16,697 bases of DNA, taken from Acidimicrobiia bacterium UBA4744 (lineage in GTDB: Bacteria; Actinomycetota; Acidimicrobiia; Spongiisociales; UBA4744). The position numbers were made by a program, and so were the translations under genes. Location of the stretch: positions 115,023-131,719 of the forward strand of contig DHIO01000048.1 of the NCBI GenBank assembly GCA_002403855.1. Direction: 5' to 3'. The notes beneath the pieces were generated by a model. That model ran no database searches, had not been told where the DNA came from, and saw only the letters and a list, made by a program, of their open reading frames with translations. Each line of letters begins with the position of its first letter. Position 1 is the first letter of the stretch. Below are positions 1 to 6,231 of this stretch, one piece after another.

Positions 1-2030
1 GGAGAGGGATCGGATGTAAGCCCCTGGAAGAAGGGAGGTTCCTGCACGTACGTGCTCTCCTCGTCCCAGGAGTAGAGCGCCTCGGCCGTTGTCTCAATGG
101 CTTTCCATTCGTTCGAACCCTCGAACACGTCGGCGTACTGGGTCACGAACTGTTCGCGAGTGACCGCCGAGGCGACGACGTCGTCGATCTCCGACTGGGT
201 CGGCCATATCTCCCGCAGGTACACATCCGAGCCGCTCGGATCCTTGCCGATCGGCTCAGTGGTGAGATCGATGTCGACCGTTCCTGCCAGGGCATAGGCA
301 ACTACCAGCGGGGGCGAGGCGAGGTAGTTGGCCCGAACGTCGGGAGAGATGCGCCCCTCGAAGTTCCGATTGCCCGACAGCACGGAGGTAGCGATCAGGT
401 CGTGCTGGTGGATTGCCTGGCTGATGGGCTCGGGAAGCGGGCCGGAATTGCCGATGCAGGTCGTGCATCCGTATCCGACCAGGTAAAAGCCGGCCGCTTC
501 CAGATCGCTCAACAGGCCGGCCCGCTCGAGATAGTCGGTGACGACCTTGGAACCGGGAGCCAGTGATGTCTTCACCCATGGTTTGCGGGTCAGGCCGCGC
601 CGGCGGGCCTTGCGGGCGACGAGACCGGCACCCACCATGACACTCGGGTTGGACGTGTTGGTGCACGAGGTGATGGCCGCGATCACCACATCGCCGCTGG
701 TCAGAGAGAACCGGCTACCCTCGTAGTCGACGAGTGCCTCGTCGCCCTCAGCCGTTTCCTCGCCGACCGGTCCTCCCTCGTCTTCCCACTCGGTCACGGT
801 CCCGGCCACCGCCGGGCCGGCCTTGCCGAAGGTGTTGACCAGGTCCTGCCGCCATTGAGCCTTCATGCCCGACAGATTGATACGGTCCTGGGGGCGCCGG
901 GGACCGGCCAGGGCCGGCTCGACGGTTGCCATGTCGAGTTCGAGTGTTGAGCTGTACACGATGTCGTGTGATTCGTCGCGCCACATGCCCTGGGCCCGGC
1001 AGTACTGCTCCACGGTTTCGATCAGGGCTTCGTCGCGTCCGGTCAGTCGCAGGTAGTTGAGAGTCTGATCATCAACCGGGAAGAAACCCATGGTCGCCCC
1101 GTACTCCGGAGCCATGTTGGCAATGGTTGCCCGGTTGGCGAGCGGCATGTCTGCCAGCCCGGGTCCGTGGAACTCCACGAACCTTCCGACCACGCCGTGC
1201 TCGCGCAGCATCTGGGTCACGCGGAGCACGAGGTCGGTGGCGGTGGCACCTTCGCTCAACCGCCCGGTGAGCTTGAATCCGACCACTTCGGGAATGAGCA
1301 TGTAGACCGGTTGTCCCACCATCACGGCCTCGGCTTCGATACCGCCGACCCCCCAGCCGACGACACCCAATCCGTTGATCATGGTCGTATGCGAATCGGT
1401 GCCGACCAGGCTATCGGGATACAGCTCCCGGCCGTTGTCCCATACCACCTTGGCCAGATACTCGAGATTGACCTGGTGGACGATGCCGGTGGCGGGCGGC
1501 ACCACCCGGAAGTTGGTGAACGCCGACTGCCCCCACTTGAGAAACTCGTATCGTTCGCGGTTCCGCTCGAATTCGTGCTCGGAGTTGATCTGTAGGGCCA
1601 TCCCGCTGTTGAAGGCGTCGACTTGCACAGAATGGTCGATGACCAAATCGCATTGCACGAGCGGATTGACCTTCGCGGCATAGTCGGGATCGCCGGTCAT
1701 TCGCACGACCGCGGCCCGCATCGCCGCCAGATCGACGACTGCGGGGACACCGGTGAAGTCCTGCAGAACGACCCGTCCGGGCACGAACGGGATCTCGGCT
1801 TCGGCCACCCGGCGGGCGTCGTAGGAGGCGAGTGCTCTGAGGTCGGCATCCGTCACCACGTGCCCGTCGTAGTTGCGCAACACCGCTTCGGTCAGCACCT
1901 TGATCGAGTATGGGATCGTGTCGATGTCCCCGATTTCTCGCAGAGCGTCGAGCCGGTAGACGTGTCGTTGGCCCACCGGCGTGGATATCGACGTGCGGGC
2001 CTGATAGGGATCGAGAGCGGCGCTGCTCAT
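1..2030 (-). CDS. acnA: Aconitate hydratase A (aconitase), 3' end outside window
   Basis: Aconitase interconverts citrate and isocitrate in the TCA cycle using a cytosolic [4Fe-4S] cluster. The frame is open from an ATG at 2030 to the left edge, giving 676 codons of a protein usually near 900 residues. The cluster cysteines are visible: Cys456 in ITSCTNTSNPSV, and Cys522 and Cys525 in GYGCTTCIGNSG. Their 66- and 3-residue spacing equals that of E. coli AcnA (435/501/504). Other family signatures are GTDSHTTMINGLG, LVIDHSVQVD, SLAPGSKVV and VLSGNRNFEGR. Domains 1-3 are present; the C-terminal swivel domain lies beyond base 1. A GAGGT ribosome binding site (2039-2035) sits 4 nt before the start. 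The gene is divergent from rplY, with a 138-bp shared upstream region. It belongs to the AcnA/IRP type rather than AcnB. No frameshift was seen. Confidence 0.97.
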   Translation of the reverse strand, partial: MSSAALDPYQARTSISTPVGQRHVYRLDALREIGDIDTIPYSIKVLTEAVLRNYDGHVVTDADLRALASYDARRVAEAEIPFVPGRVVLQDFTGVPAVVDLAAMRAAVVRMTGDPDYAAKVNPLVQCDLVIDHSVQVDAFNSGMALQINSEHEFERNRERYEFLKWGQSAFTNFRVVPPATGIVHQVNLEYLAKVVWDNGRELYPDSLVGTDSHTTMINGLGVVGWGVGGIEAEAVMVGQPVYMLIPEVVGFKLTGRLSEGATATDLVLRVTQMLREHGVVGRFVEFHGPGLADMPLANRATIANMAPEYGATMGFFPVDDQTLNYLRLTGRDEALIETVEQYCRAQGMWRDESHDIVYSSTLELDMATVEPALAGPRRPQDRINLSGMKAQWRQDLVNTFGKAGPAVAGTVTEWEDEGGPVGEETAEGDEALVDYEGSRFSLTSGDVVIAAITSCTNTSNPSVMVGAGLVARKARRRGLTRKPWVKTSLAPGSKVVTDYLERAGLLSDLEAAGFYLVGYGCTTCIGNSGPLPEPISQAIHQHDLIATSVLSGNRNFEGRISPDVRANYLASPPLVVAYALAGTVDIDLTTEPIGKDPSGSDVYLREIWPTQSEIDDVVASAVTREQFVTQYADVFEGSNEWKAIETTAEALYSWDEESTYVQEPPFFQGLTSDPS

Positions 2031-2065
2031 GGTTACCTCGAAGCGGGTTGGCCGGATTCCGGATC

Positions 2066-2071
2066 AGTGTA
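2066..2071 (-). promoter_or_regulatory. Possible -10 box for acnA
   Basis: Reading the minus strand, TACACT at 2071-2066 fits the TANNNT -10 form common in actinobacteria. It would start transcription about 29 nt before the acnA ATG. No recognisable -35 lies 16-18 nt upstream, so this is only a candidate. Confidence 0.3.
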
Positions 2072-2097
2072 CTGCCGGCGGGAACACGGCCTGCCCG

Positions 2098-2117
2098 GCG
2101 GGGCTTTGCTTCCCCGC
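2098..2117. repeat. 6-bp inverted repeat in the acnA/rplY divergent region
   Basis: GCGGGG (2098-2103) and CCCCGC (2112-2117) are perfect complements around an 8-nt spacer. The repeat overlaps the candidate rplY -35. It could be an operator or simply chance in GC-rich DNA. Confidence 0.35.
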
Positions 2118-2133
2118 GGCTGGAGGGCATAAT
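2106..2133 (+). promoter_or_regulatory. Candidate promoter of rplY-pth
   Basis: TTGCTT (2106-2111) is followed after 16 nt by CATAAT (2128-2133), close to the housekeeping -35/-10 consensus. Transcription would start near 2140, about 29 nt before the rplY ATG. The -10 overlaps the in-frame TTG at 2133, which argues against translation starting there. Confidence 0.4.
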
Positions 2134-2154
2134 TGCAGCTCCACCCGTTGTCCC

Positions 2155-2160
2155 AAGGAG
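2155..2160 (+). promoter_or_regulatory. Ribosome binding site that sets the rplY start
   Basis: AAGGAG lies 8 nt before the ATG at 2169. The longer in-frame reading from a TTG at 2133 would put this site inside the coding region, so 2169 is the start. Confidence 0.8.
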
Positions 2161-2168
2161 TACACGAA

Positions 2169-2831
2169 ATGGAAGTCACGCTGCGCGCTGAGACCGGGCG
2201 ATCGCAAGGCAGCCGCCCTTCGCGGCGTCTTCGTCGAACCGGCCGGGTACCGGCCGTCGTCTACGGAAAGGACATCGAGCCCCGGGCCATAGCGGTCGAT
2301 CGTCGAGACCTCTACGGTGCCTTGCATACGGAGGCGGGTCTCAATGCACTCATCAATCTCGAGATCGATGGGTCCGACAATCGGCTGACCATGGCCAAGG
2401 CGGTCGACCGGCATCCCGTTCGGGGTGAGATCATCCACGTCGACTTTGTGACGATCTCCCTGACCGAGAAGACCAGGGTCGATGTCTCGCTCGAGCTGCA
2501 GGGAGACCCGATCGGGGTCCGCGAGGGCGGCATCATCGAGATGATCAACAACTCAGTGCTCGTCGAGGCGCTTCCCACCGACATCCCGACCAGCATCATC
2601 ATCGACGTGTCCGAACTGGACGTGGGCGACACACTGCGGGTGGCCGACCTCCCGGACATCGAGGGGGTCGAATACGTCGACGACGTGGACGAACCGCTCA
2701 TCACCGTTGTGCTGCCCGCCGCCGAAGTCGTTGTGGAAGAGGAAGAACTCGAAGAGGGCGAGGAACTCGAAGAAGGCGAGGAACTCGAAGAGGGCGAAGC
2801 TCCATCCGCCGAGGAGATCGAGAGCGAATAG
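2169..2831 (+). CDS. rplY: 50S ribosomal protein L25, long Ctc/TL5 type
   Basis: L25 binds 5S rRNA in the large ribosomal subunit. The product has 220 residues, the long two-domain Ctc/TL5 form rather than the 94-residue E. coli form. The N-terminal 5S-binding domain (about 1-90) carries the family pattern GRVPAVVYGKDIEP and, further on, MAKAVDRHPVRGEIIHVDF. The C-terminal beta domain follows (about 95-185), with EGGIIEMINNSVLVEALPTD. After PLITVVLPA comes a strongly acidic tail holding three tandem ELEEGE units (residues 193-210). The start at 2169 is chosen for its AAGGAG site. pth begins 20 nt after the stop, so the two are probably one transcript, as in many bacteria. The acidic tail is common in this family, but its exact repeat is lineage-specific. 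Confidence 0.96.
   Translation: MEVTLRAETGRSQGSRPSRRLRRTGRVPAVVYGKDIEPRAIAVDRRDLYGALHTEAGLNALINLEIDGSDNRLTMAKAVDRHPVRGEIIHVDFVTISLTEKTRVDVSLELQGDPIGVREGGIIEMINNSVLVEALPTDIPTSIIIDVSELDVGDTLRVADLPDIEGVEYVDDVDEPLITVVLPAAEVVVEEEELEEGEELEEGEELEEGEAPSAEEIESE
2745..2798 (+). repeat. Three tandem 18-bp repeats in the rplY acidic tail
   Basis: Units 2745-2762, 2763-2780 and 2781-2798 are nearly identical 18-mers. Unit 2 differs from unit 1 by one synonymous A for G; unit 3 differs in its final base only, also synonymous. Each encodes ELEEGE. The length is a multiple of three, so gain or loss of a unit keeps frame. Confidence 0.92.
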
Positions 2832-2851
2832 CCGTTGCTGCGGAGCGCCGC

Positions 2852-3433
2852 GTGAGGGTGATAGTCGGCCTCCGCAATCCGGGCCGGGAATACGTGGGGA
2901 CCCGGCATAACGTTGGTGCCGAGGTGGCGGAAGTGCTGGCTACCCGCTGGGATCTTCGGCTGAAGCGCGGCCCGCTGCGGGTGAGAGCGGACCTGGCCCG
3001 GCACCAGCTCCACGATCGGGCGGTCATCGTCGCCGTGCCCCGTACTTTCATGAACACCTGCGGTCCGGCGGTCGTCTCGGTGCTCCGGTACTACAAGACC
3101 GGGCCTGAGGATCTTCTGGTCGTTCACGACGACATCGACCTGCCCTTTGCCCGGCTGCGGCTGCAGTTCGCGCGGGGAACGGGCGGTCACAACGGCGTCA
3201 GGTCGATCGTCCAATCGGTCGGCAACAACGGTTTTCACAGGTTGAAGATCGGCGTGGGGCGTCCACCGGGTCGAATGGATCCCGCTGCATTTGTGCTCCG
3301 CCCGTTTGCCAAATCTGAGCGCGAGGAAGTCGATTTCCTGGTTCGAGACGCGGCGGACGTCGTAGAGCGCTGGATCCAGGATCCCGATGACGCCGTGCAG
3401 ATGGCGGCCCGGCGTAGACCCGGCGCGTCTTGA
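2852..3433 (+). CDS. pth: Peptidyl-tRNA hydrolase
   Basis: Pth cleaves peptidyl-tRNA released from stalled ribosomes, recycling tRNA in the cytosol. The product has 193 residues, matching the bacterial family (E. coli 194). The signature NPGREYVGTRHNVG is at residues 9-22, with catalytic His19 and Asn9. Asn68 (FMN), Asp93 (VHDDIDLP) and His113/Asn114 (GGHNG) fall at the same numbers as in E. coli. The start is a GTG at 2852 with GGAG 6 nt upstream, and the protein begins MRVIVGL, as expected for a complete N-terminus. It lies 20 nt behind rplY, the conserved rplY-pth pair of both Firmicutes and Actinobacteria. No odd residues were noted. Confidence 0.97.
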   Translation: MRVIVGLRNPGREYVGTRHNVGAEVAEVLATRWDLRLKRGPLRVRADLARHQLHDRAVIVAVPRTFMNTCGPAVVSVLRYYKTGPEDLLVVHDDIDLPFARLRLQFARGTGGHNGVRSIVQSVGNNGFHRLKIGVGRPPGRMDPAAFVLRPFAKSEREEVDFLVRDAADVVERWIQDPDDAVQMAARRRPGAS

Positions 3434-3454
3434 AGCCGGCCCGGTCGGATGGGG

Positions 3455-3478
3455 AGCTTGTAGCTTGAAGCTGCGAGC
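3455..3478 (+). repeat. 7-bp-period micro-repeat between pth and glpK
   Basis: AGCTTGT, AGCTTGA and AGCTGCG follow one another, then a final AGC, giving about 3.4 units of a 7-bp period. It begins 22 nt after the pth stop. The middle also forms a short palindrome (AGCTT-G-AAGCT, 3462-3472). It resembles the repeat at 6102-6122 in period and AGC phase. Confidence 0.6.
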
Positions 3479-3501
3479 CCGGCGAGCGAGGAGGTGACGG
3501 T

Positions 3502-4995
3502 ATGGCGGAGTACGTAGGAGCGCTCGATCAGGGAACCACCAGCACCCGCTTCATGGTGTTCAACCACGGCGGTGACGTGATGTCCTCCTACCAGGAGGAA
3601 CACCGGCAGATCCTCCCTCAACCGGGATGGGTCGAGCACGACGCCCTCGAGATATGGGAAAGGACCCGGGTGGTGGTCGAGAAGGGCCTCGAACAGGGAG
3701 GATTGCGCCCGACCGATCTGGCCGCCTTCGGCATCACCAATCAGCGTGAAACGGCGGTGGTGTGGGAGCGCGCCACCGGCAAGCCGATCCACAACGCCAT
3801 CGTCTGGCAAGACACCCGGACCGCAGATCTCTGCGACGAGCTGGCAGCTCAAGGAGGGCCGGACAGGTTTCGATCGAAGACCGGGTTGCCGCTGGCCACG
3901 TACTTCTCCGGTCCCAAGGTCTCTTGGCTGCTGGATCACGTCGAAGGGTCCCGGACCAGAGCAGAAGCGGGCGAGTTGTTGTTCGGCACAATCGACAGCT
4001 GGGAGTTGTGGAATCTCACCGGTGGGCCGTCCGGGGGCCGCCACCTGACCGACGTCACCAACGCCTCGCGAACGCTGTTGATGAACCTGGCGACGTTGGA
4101 CTGGGATGACGATCTCCTCGGTGCCATGGGGATACCCCGAGCGATGCTTCCGGAGATCCGCTCCTCGTCGGAGATCTACGGCCGGGCGATAGACCCCCTC
4201 GCCGGGGTGCCCGTTGCTGGGATTCTCGGGGATCAGCACGCCGCCCTGTTCGGACAGGTTTGTTTCGACGTCGGCGAGGCGAAGAACACCTACGGCACCG
4301 GTTGCTTCATGCTTCTGAACACCGGCACGGACCCGGTCACCTCGCAGAACGGGCTGTTGACCACAGTCGGGTATCAGGTCGGAGAAGACCCGGCCGTCTA
4401 CGCTCTCGAAGGGTCAATCGCCATTGCCGGCGCCTTGGTCCAGTGGCTGCGAGACAACCTCGAGATCATCGAAACGGCTCCGGAGGTAGAAGGCCTGGCC
4501 CGATCGGTGGCCGACAACGGGGGCGTGTATTTCGTGCCGGCCTTTTCTGGGCTGTTTGCCCCCCACTGGCGGAGTGACGCCCGCGGCGTCATTGCCGGGC
4601 TCACCCGCTTTGCCACCAAAGGCCATCTGGCCCGCGCCGCCTTGGAATCCACCGCCTTTCAGACCCGGGAGGTGCTCGACGCCATGAACCGGGATTCCGG
4701 CGTCGACCTGACCTCGCTCAAAGTGGACGGGGGGATGGTGTTCAACGAGTTGCTGATGCAGTTCCAGGCCGACCAACTGGGCGTGCCCGTTCGGCGTCCG
4801 GTAGTGGCGGAAACAACGGCCCTGGGTGCCGCGTACGCGGCCGGTCTGGCGGTGGGATACTGGGCCGGCTTCGACGACCTGCGTTCCAATTGGGGCTTGG
4901 ACCGGGAATGGCAACCGACCGGCTCCGGATCCCGCCGCGACGAGCTCTACGGCCAATGGAAGAAGGCCGTGGATCGGACGCTCAACTGGGTTTGA
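3502..4995 (+). CDS. glpK: Glycerol kinase
   Basis: GlpK phosphorylates glycerol to sn-glycerol 3-phosphate with ATP in the cytosol. The product has 497 residues (E. coli 502) and both FGGY kinase lobes. The ATP phosphate loop DQGTTSTR is at residues 9-16. Glycerol-contact residues Arg82-Glu83 (NQRET), Tyr134 and Asp244 (GDQHAALFGQ) match E. coli Arg83/Glu84/Tyr135/Asp245. The C-lobe has NTYGTGCFMLLNTG (262-275) and VDGGMVFNELLMQFQADQL (408-426). The loop before GDQH reads DPLAGVP and lacks the YHFYG-like histidine phosphorylated by HPr in low-GC Gram-positives, so PTS control at that site is not expected. A strong AGGAGGTG site precedes the ATG. No glpF, glpD or regulator is adjacent. The glycerol 3-phosphate it makes could feed pgsA further along. 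Confidence 0.97.
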   Translation: MAEYVGALDQGTTSTRFMVFNHGGDVMSSYQEEHRQILPQPGWVEHDALEIWERTRVVVEKGLEQGGLRPTDLAAFGITNQRETAVVWERATGKPIHNAIVWQDTRTADLCDELAAQGGPDRFRSKTGLPLATYFSGPKVSWLLDHVEGSRTRAEAGELLFGTIDSWELWNLTGGPSGGRHLTDVTNASRTLLMNLATLDWDDDLLGAMGIPRAMLPEIRSSSEIYGRAIDPLAGVPVAGILGDQHAALFGQVCFDVGEAKNTYGTGCFMLLNTGTDPVTSQNGLLTTVGYQVGEDPAVYALEGSIAIAGALVQWLRDNLEIIETAPEVEGLARSVADNGGVYFVPAFSGLFAPHWRSDARGVIAGLTRFATKGHLARAALESTAFQTREVLDAMNRDSGVDLTSLKVDGGMVFNELLMQFQADQLGVPVRRPVVAETTALGAAYAAGLAVGYWAGFDDLRSNWGLDREWQPTGSGSRRDELYGQWKKAVDRTLNWV

Positions 4996-5053
4996 GGGAT
5001 CGCGCTTCGGCGGCTGGTAGCCTCGGCGAAGGAGGAAGAGGAGTGAGAAGTCG

Positions 5054-5455
5054 ATGAAGATCGTCGTCGGGTACATCAAGAGCGCCGAAGGAACGGCGGC
5101 CCTCGACCAGGCCATCGAGGAAGTGCGCCAACGGGGGGGCGAACTGATCGTTGTGCACTCGATGGAGGGGGGCGACAAGGAGGACGCCGAGGAAGTCTTG
5201 GCCTACCGGGAGGAACTCGAAAGGGTCCGGCAGCGGTTGACGGCCTTGGACATCTCCCACGACGTTCACGAATTCGTGCGCGGGCAAACGCCCAGCGAAG
5301 ATCTCATCCAATGCGCCACTGAAGAGGACGCCGACTTGATCATCATCGGCCTGCGCCGTCGATCGACGGTCGGCAAGCTGCTGCTCGGCAGCAACGCTCT
5401 GGAGATACTGCTCGACGCCAAGTGCCCGGTGCTGGCGGTGAAAGCGACGCGTTGA
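5054..5455 (+). CDS. Universal stress protein (UspA family), small single-domain
   Basis: This is a single 133-residue Usp domain, a nucleotide-binding Rossmann-like fold found in cytosolic stress proteins; its exact role cannot be told from sequence. It starts MKIVVGYIKSAEGTAAL, the usual first strand and loop, and ends with CPVLAVK, the usual last strand. The ATP-binding motif normally reads G-x2-G-x9-G(S/T); here GLRRRSTVGKLLLGS has Arg in place of the second Gly, a change that may weaken or alter nucleotide binding. The ATG at 5054 follows an AGAGGAG site by about 10 nt. It lies 58 bp after glpK on the same strand, so it may share that transcript. Confidence 0.92.
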   Translation: MKIVVGYIKSAEGTAALDQAIEEVRQRGGELIVVHSMEGGDKEDAEEVLAYREELERVRQRLTALDISHDVHEFVRGQTPSEDLIQCATEEDADLIIIGLRRRSTVGKLLLGSNALEILLDAKCPVLAVKATR

Positions 5456-5497
5456 TTCGGAACCCGGCAGGCGCACCGTCTAGGCATGGCTCACCTC

Positions 5498-5503
5498 TAA
5501 CCT
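5498..5503 (+). promoter_or_regulatory. Possible -10 box for a leaderless rnhA transcript
   Basis: TAACCT fits TANNNT and ends 6 nt before the rnhA ATG at 5510, which would put the transcript start at or next to the ATG. There is no Shine-Dalgarno sequence upstream of this ATG; the nearby TCACCTCT is its complement instead. Leaderless mRNAs are common in actinobacteria. No clear -35 was found. Confidence 0.35.
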
Positions 5504-5509
5504 GACTTC

Positions 5510-6100
5510 ATGCCCGGATTCACATGTAGGAAATGTGGCGTTAGGTTCTCCATTCCACAGGCTGTACTCGACCGATATCCGGGCTGGCAACCGGCGCGCT
5601 GTCTTGATTGCCGTGAAGGCGCAAAGCCGGTACGAGGTGGATCCGGCGAGGCGCAAGGGAACTCCGTAGACCCGGTGTCCGGAGTGTTCACGGACGGAGG
5701 GGCTTCTCCCAACCCCGGACCCGGCGGCTGGGGGGCCGTCTACGTCGAGGATGACGTGCTGATCGCCGAGGAGTACGGGCATGAGCCGGCTACCACCAAC
5801 AACCGCATGGAACTGACCGCGTTGATCGGAGGACTGCGTTTGGTTCCGTCCGGGGTCGCTACCACGGTGTACAGCGACAGCCGGCTGGCCGTTCGAACGA
5901 TCAACGAGTGGGCGGCGGGATGGGAGAAACGGGGCTGGAAACGCAAAACCGGGCCGGTCGAGAACCTCGACCTGGTCAAGCGGGCCTACGAGGGATTCCG
6001 GCAAAGGCCGGAACTCGAGTTGAAGTGGATCAAGGCGCACGCCGGTTTCAAGTGGAACGAGTACGCCGATCAACTGGCCAATCGCTGGCGGGAGGATTGA
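5510..6100 (+). CDS. rnhA: Ribonuclease HI with N-terminal zinc ribbon
   Basis: RNase HI cuts the RNA strand of RNA-DNA hybrids, removing R-loops and primers. The product has 196 residues. Residues about 58-196 form the RNase H domain, with the four metal-binding acids Asp62 (FTDGGASPNPGPGGWG), Glu101 (NNRMELTA), Asp123 (YSDSRLAV) and Asp187 (NEYADQLAN), plus His177 in KAHAG. The first 40 residues are a separate putative zinc ribbon with CX2C (6, 9) and CX2C (31, 34) pairs, joined by a Gly/Ser-rich linker. This ribbon looks like the general zf-Tbcl kind (CxxCG..F....P.RC..CR); its role, perhaps nucleic-acid binding, is inferred. The ATG at 5510 lacks an RBS and keeps the whole ribbon, so a leaderless start is likely. 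The neighbours give no functional hint. Confidence 0.93.
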   Translation: MPGFTCRKCGVRFSIPQAVLDRYPGWQPARCLDCREGAKPVRGGSGEAQGNSVDPVSGVFTDGGASPNPGPGGWGAVYVEDDVLIAEEYGHEPATTNNRMELTALIGGLRLVPSGVATTVYSDSRLAVRTINEWAAGWEKRGWKRKTGPVENLDLVKRAYEGFRQRPELELKWIKAHAGFKWNEYADQLANRWRED

Positions 6101-6101
6101 G

Positions 6102-6122
6102 AGCGGCAAGCAGGAAGCGGCA
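6102..6122 (+). repeat. 7-bp-period micro-repeat after rnhA
   Basis: AGCGGCA, AGCAGGA and AGCGGCA follow one another directly after the rnhA stop codon, each unit beginning AGC and ending A. It shares period and AGC phase with the repeat at 3455-3478. Confidence 0.55.
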
Positions 6123-6174
6123 GCCGACCGTTTCCGGGCGGCTCTGGATACCAATCCTCACCTTGTTGGAGTGT

Positions 6175-6228
6175 TTCCCCGTGAGGGAATATGGCGTGTC
6201 AGACTGAGTCGATCTCTTCGAGAGGGAA
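6175..6228 (+). promoter_or_regulatory. tnaA leader with alternative hairpins around the RBS
   Basis: TTCCC (6175-6179) can pair with GGGAA at 6185-6189, or with a second GGGAA at 6224-6228 that overlaps the tnaA ribosome binding site (AGAGGG, 6221-6226). A separate small hairpin, CTCT-TCG-AGAG (6214-6224), also covers that site. The stems are short (4-5 bp), so a regulatory switch is only a suggestion. Confidence 0.3.
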
Positions 6229-6231
6229 CCC

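Noticed and set aside
1..2030. Several plus-strand frames across the aconitase region
   Set aside because: All are shadows of the continuous minus-strand aconitase frame, whose three cluster cysteines are in register.
2312..3238. 308-codon minus-strand frame with Ser/Pro-rich runs
   Set aside because: The Ser-rich stretch is the complement of the acidic repeat in rplY; it spans rplY and pth antisense and has no family features.
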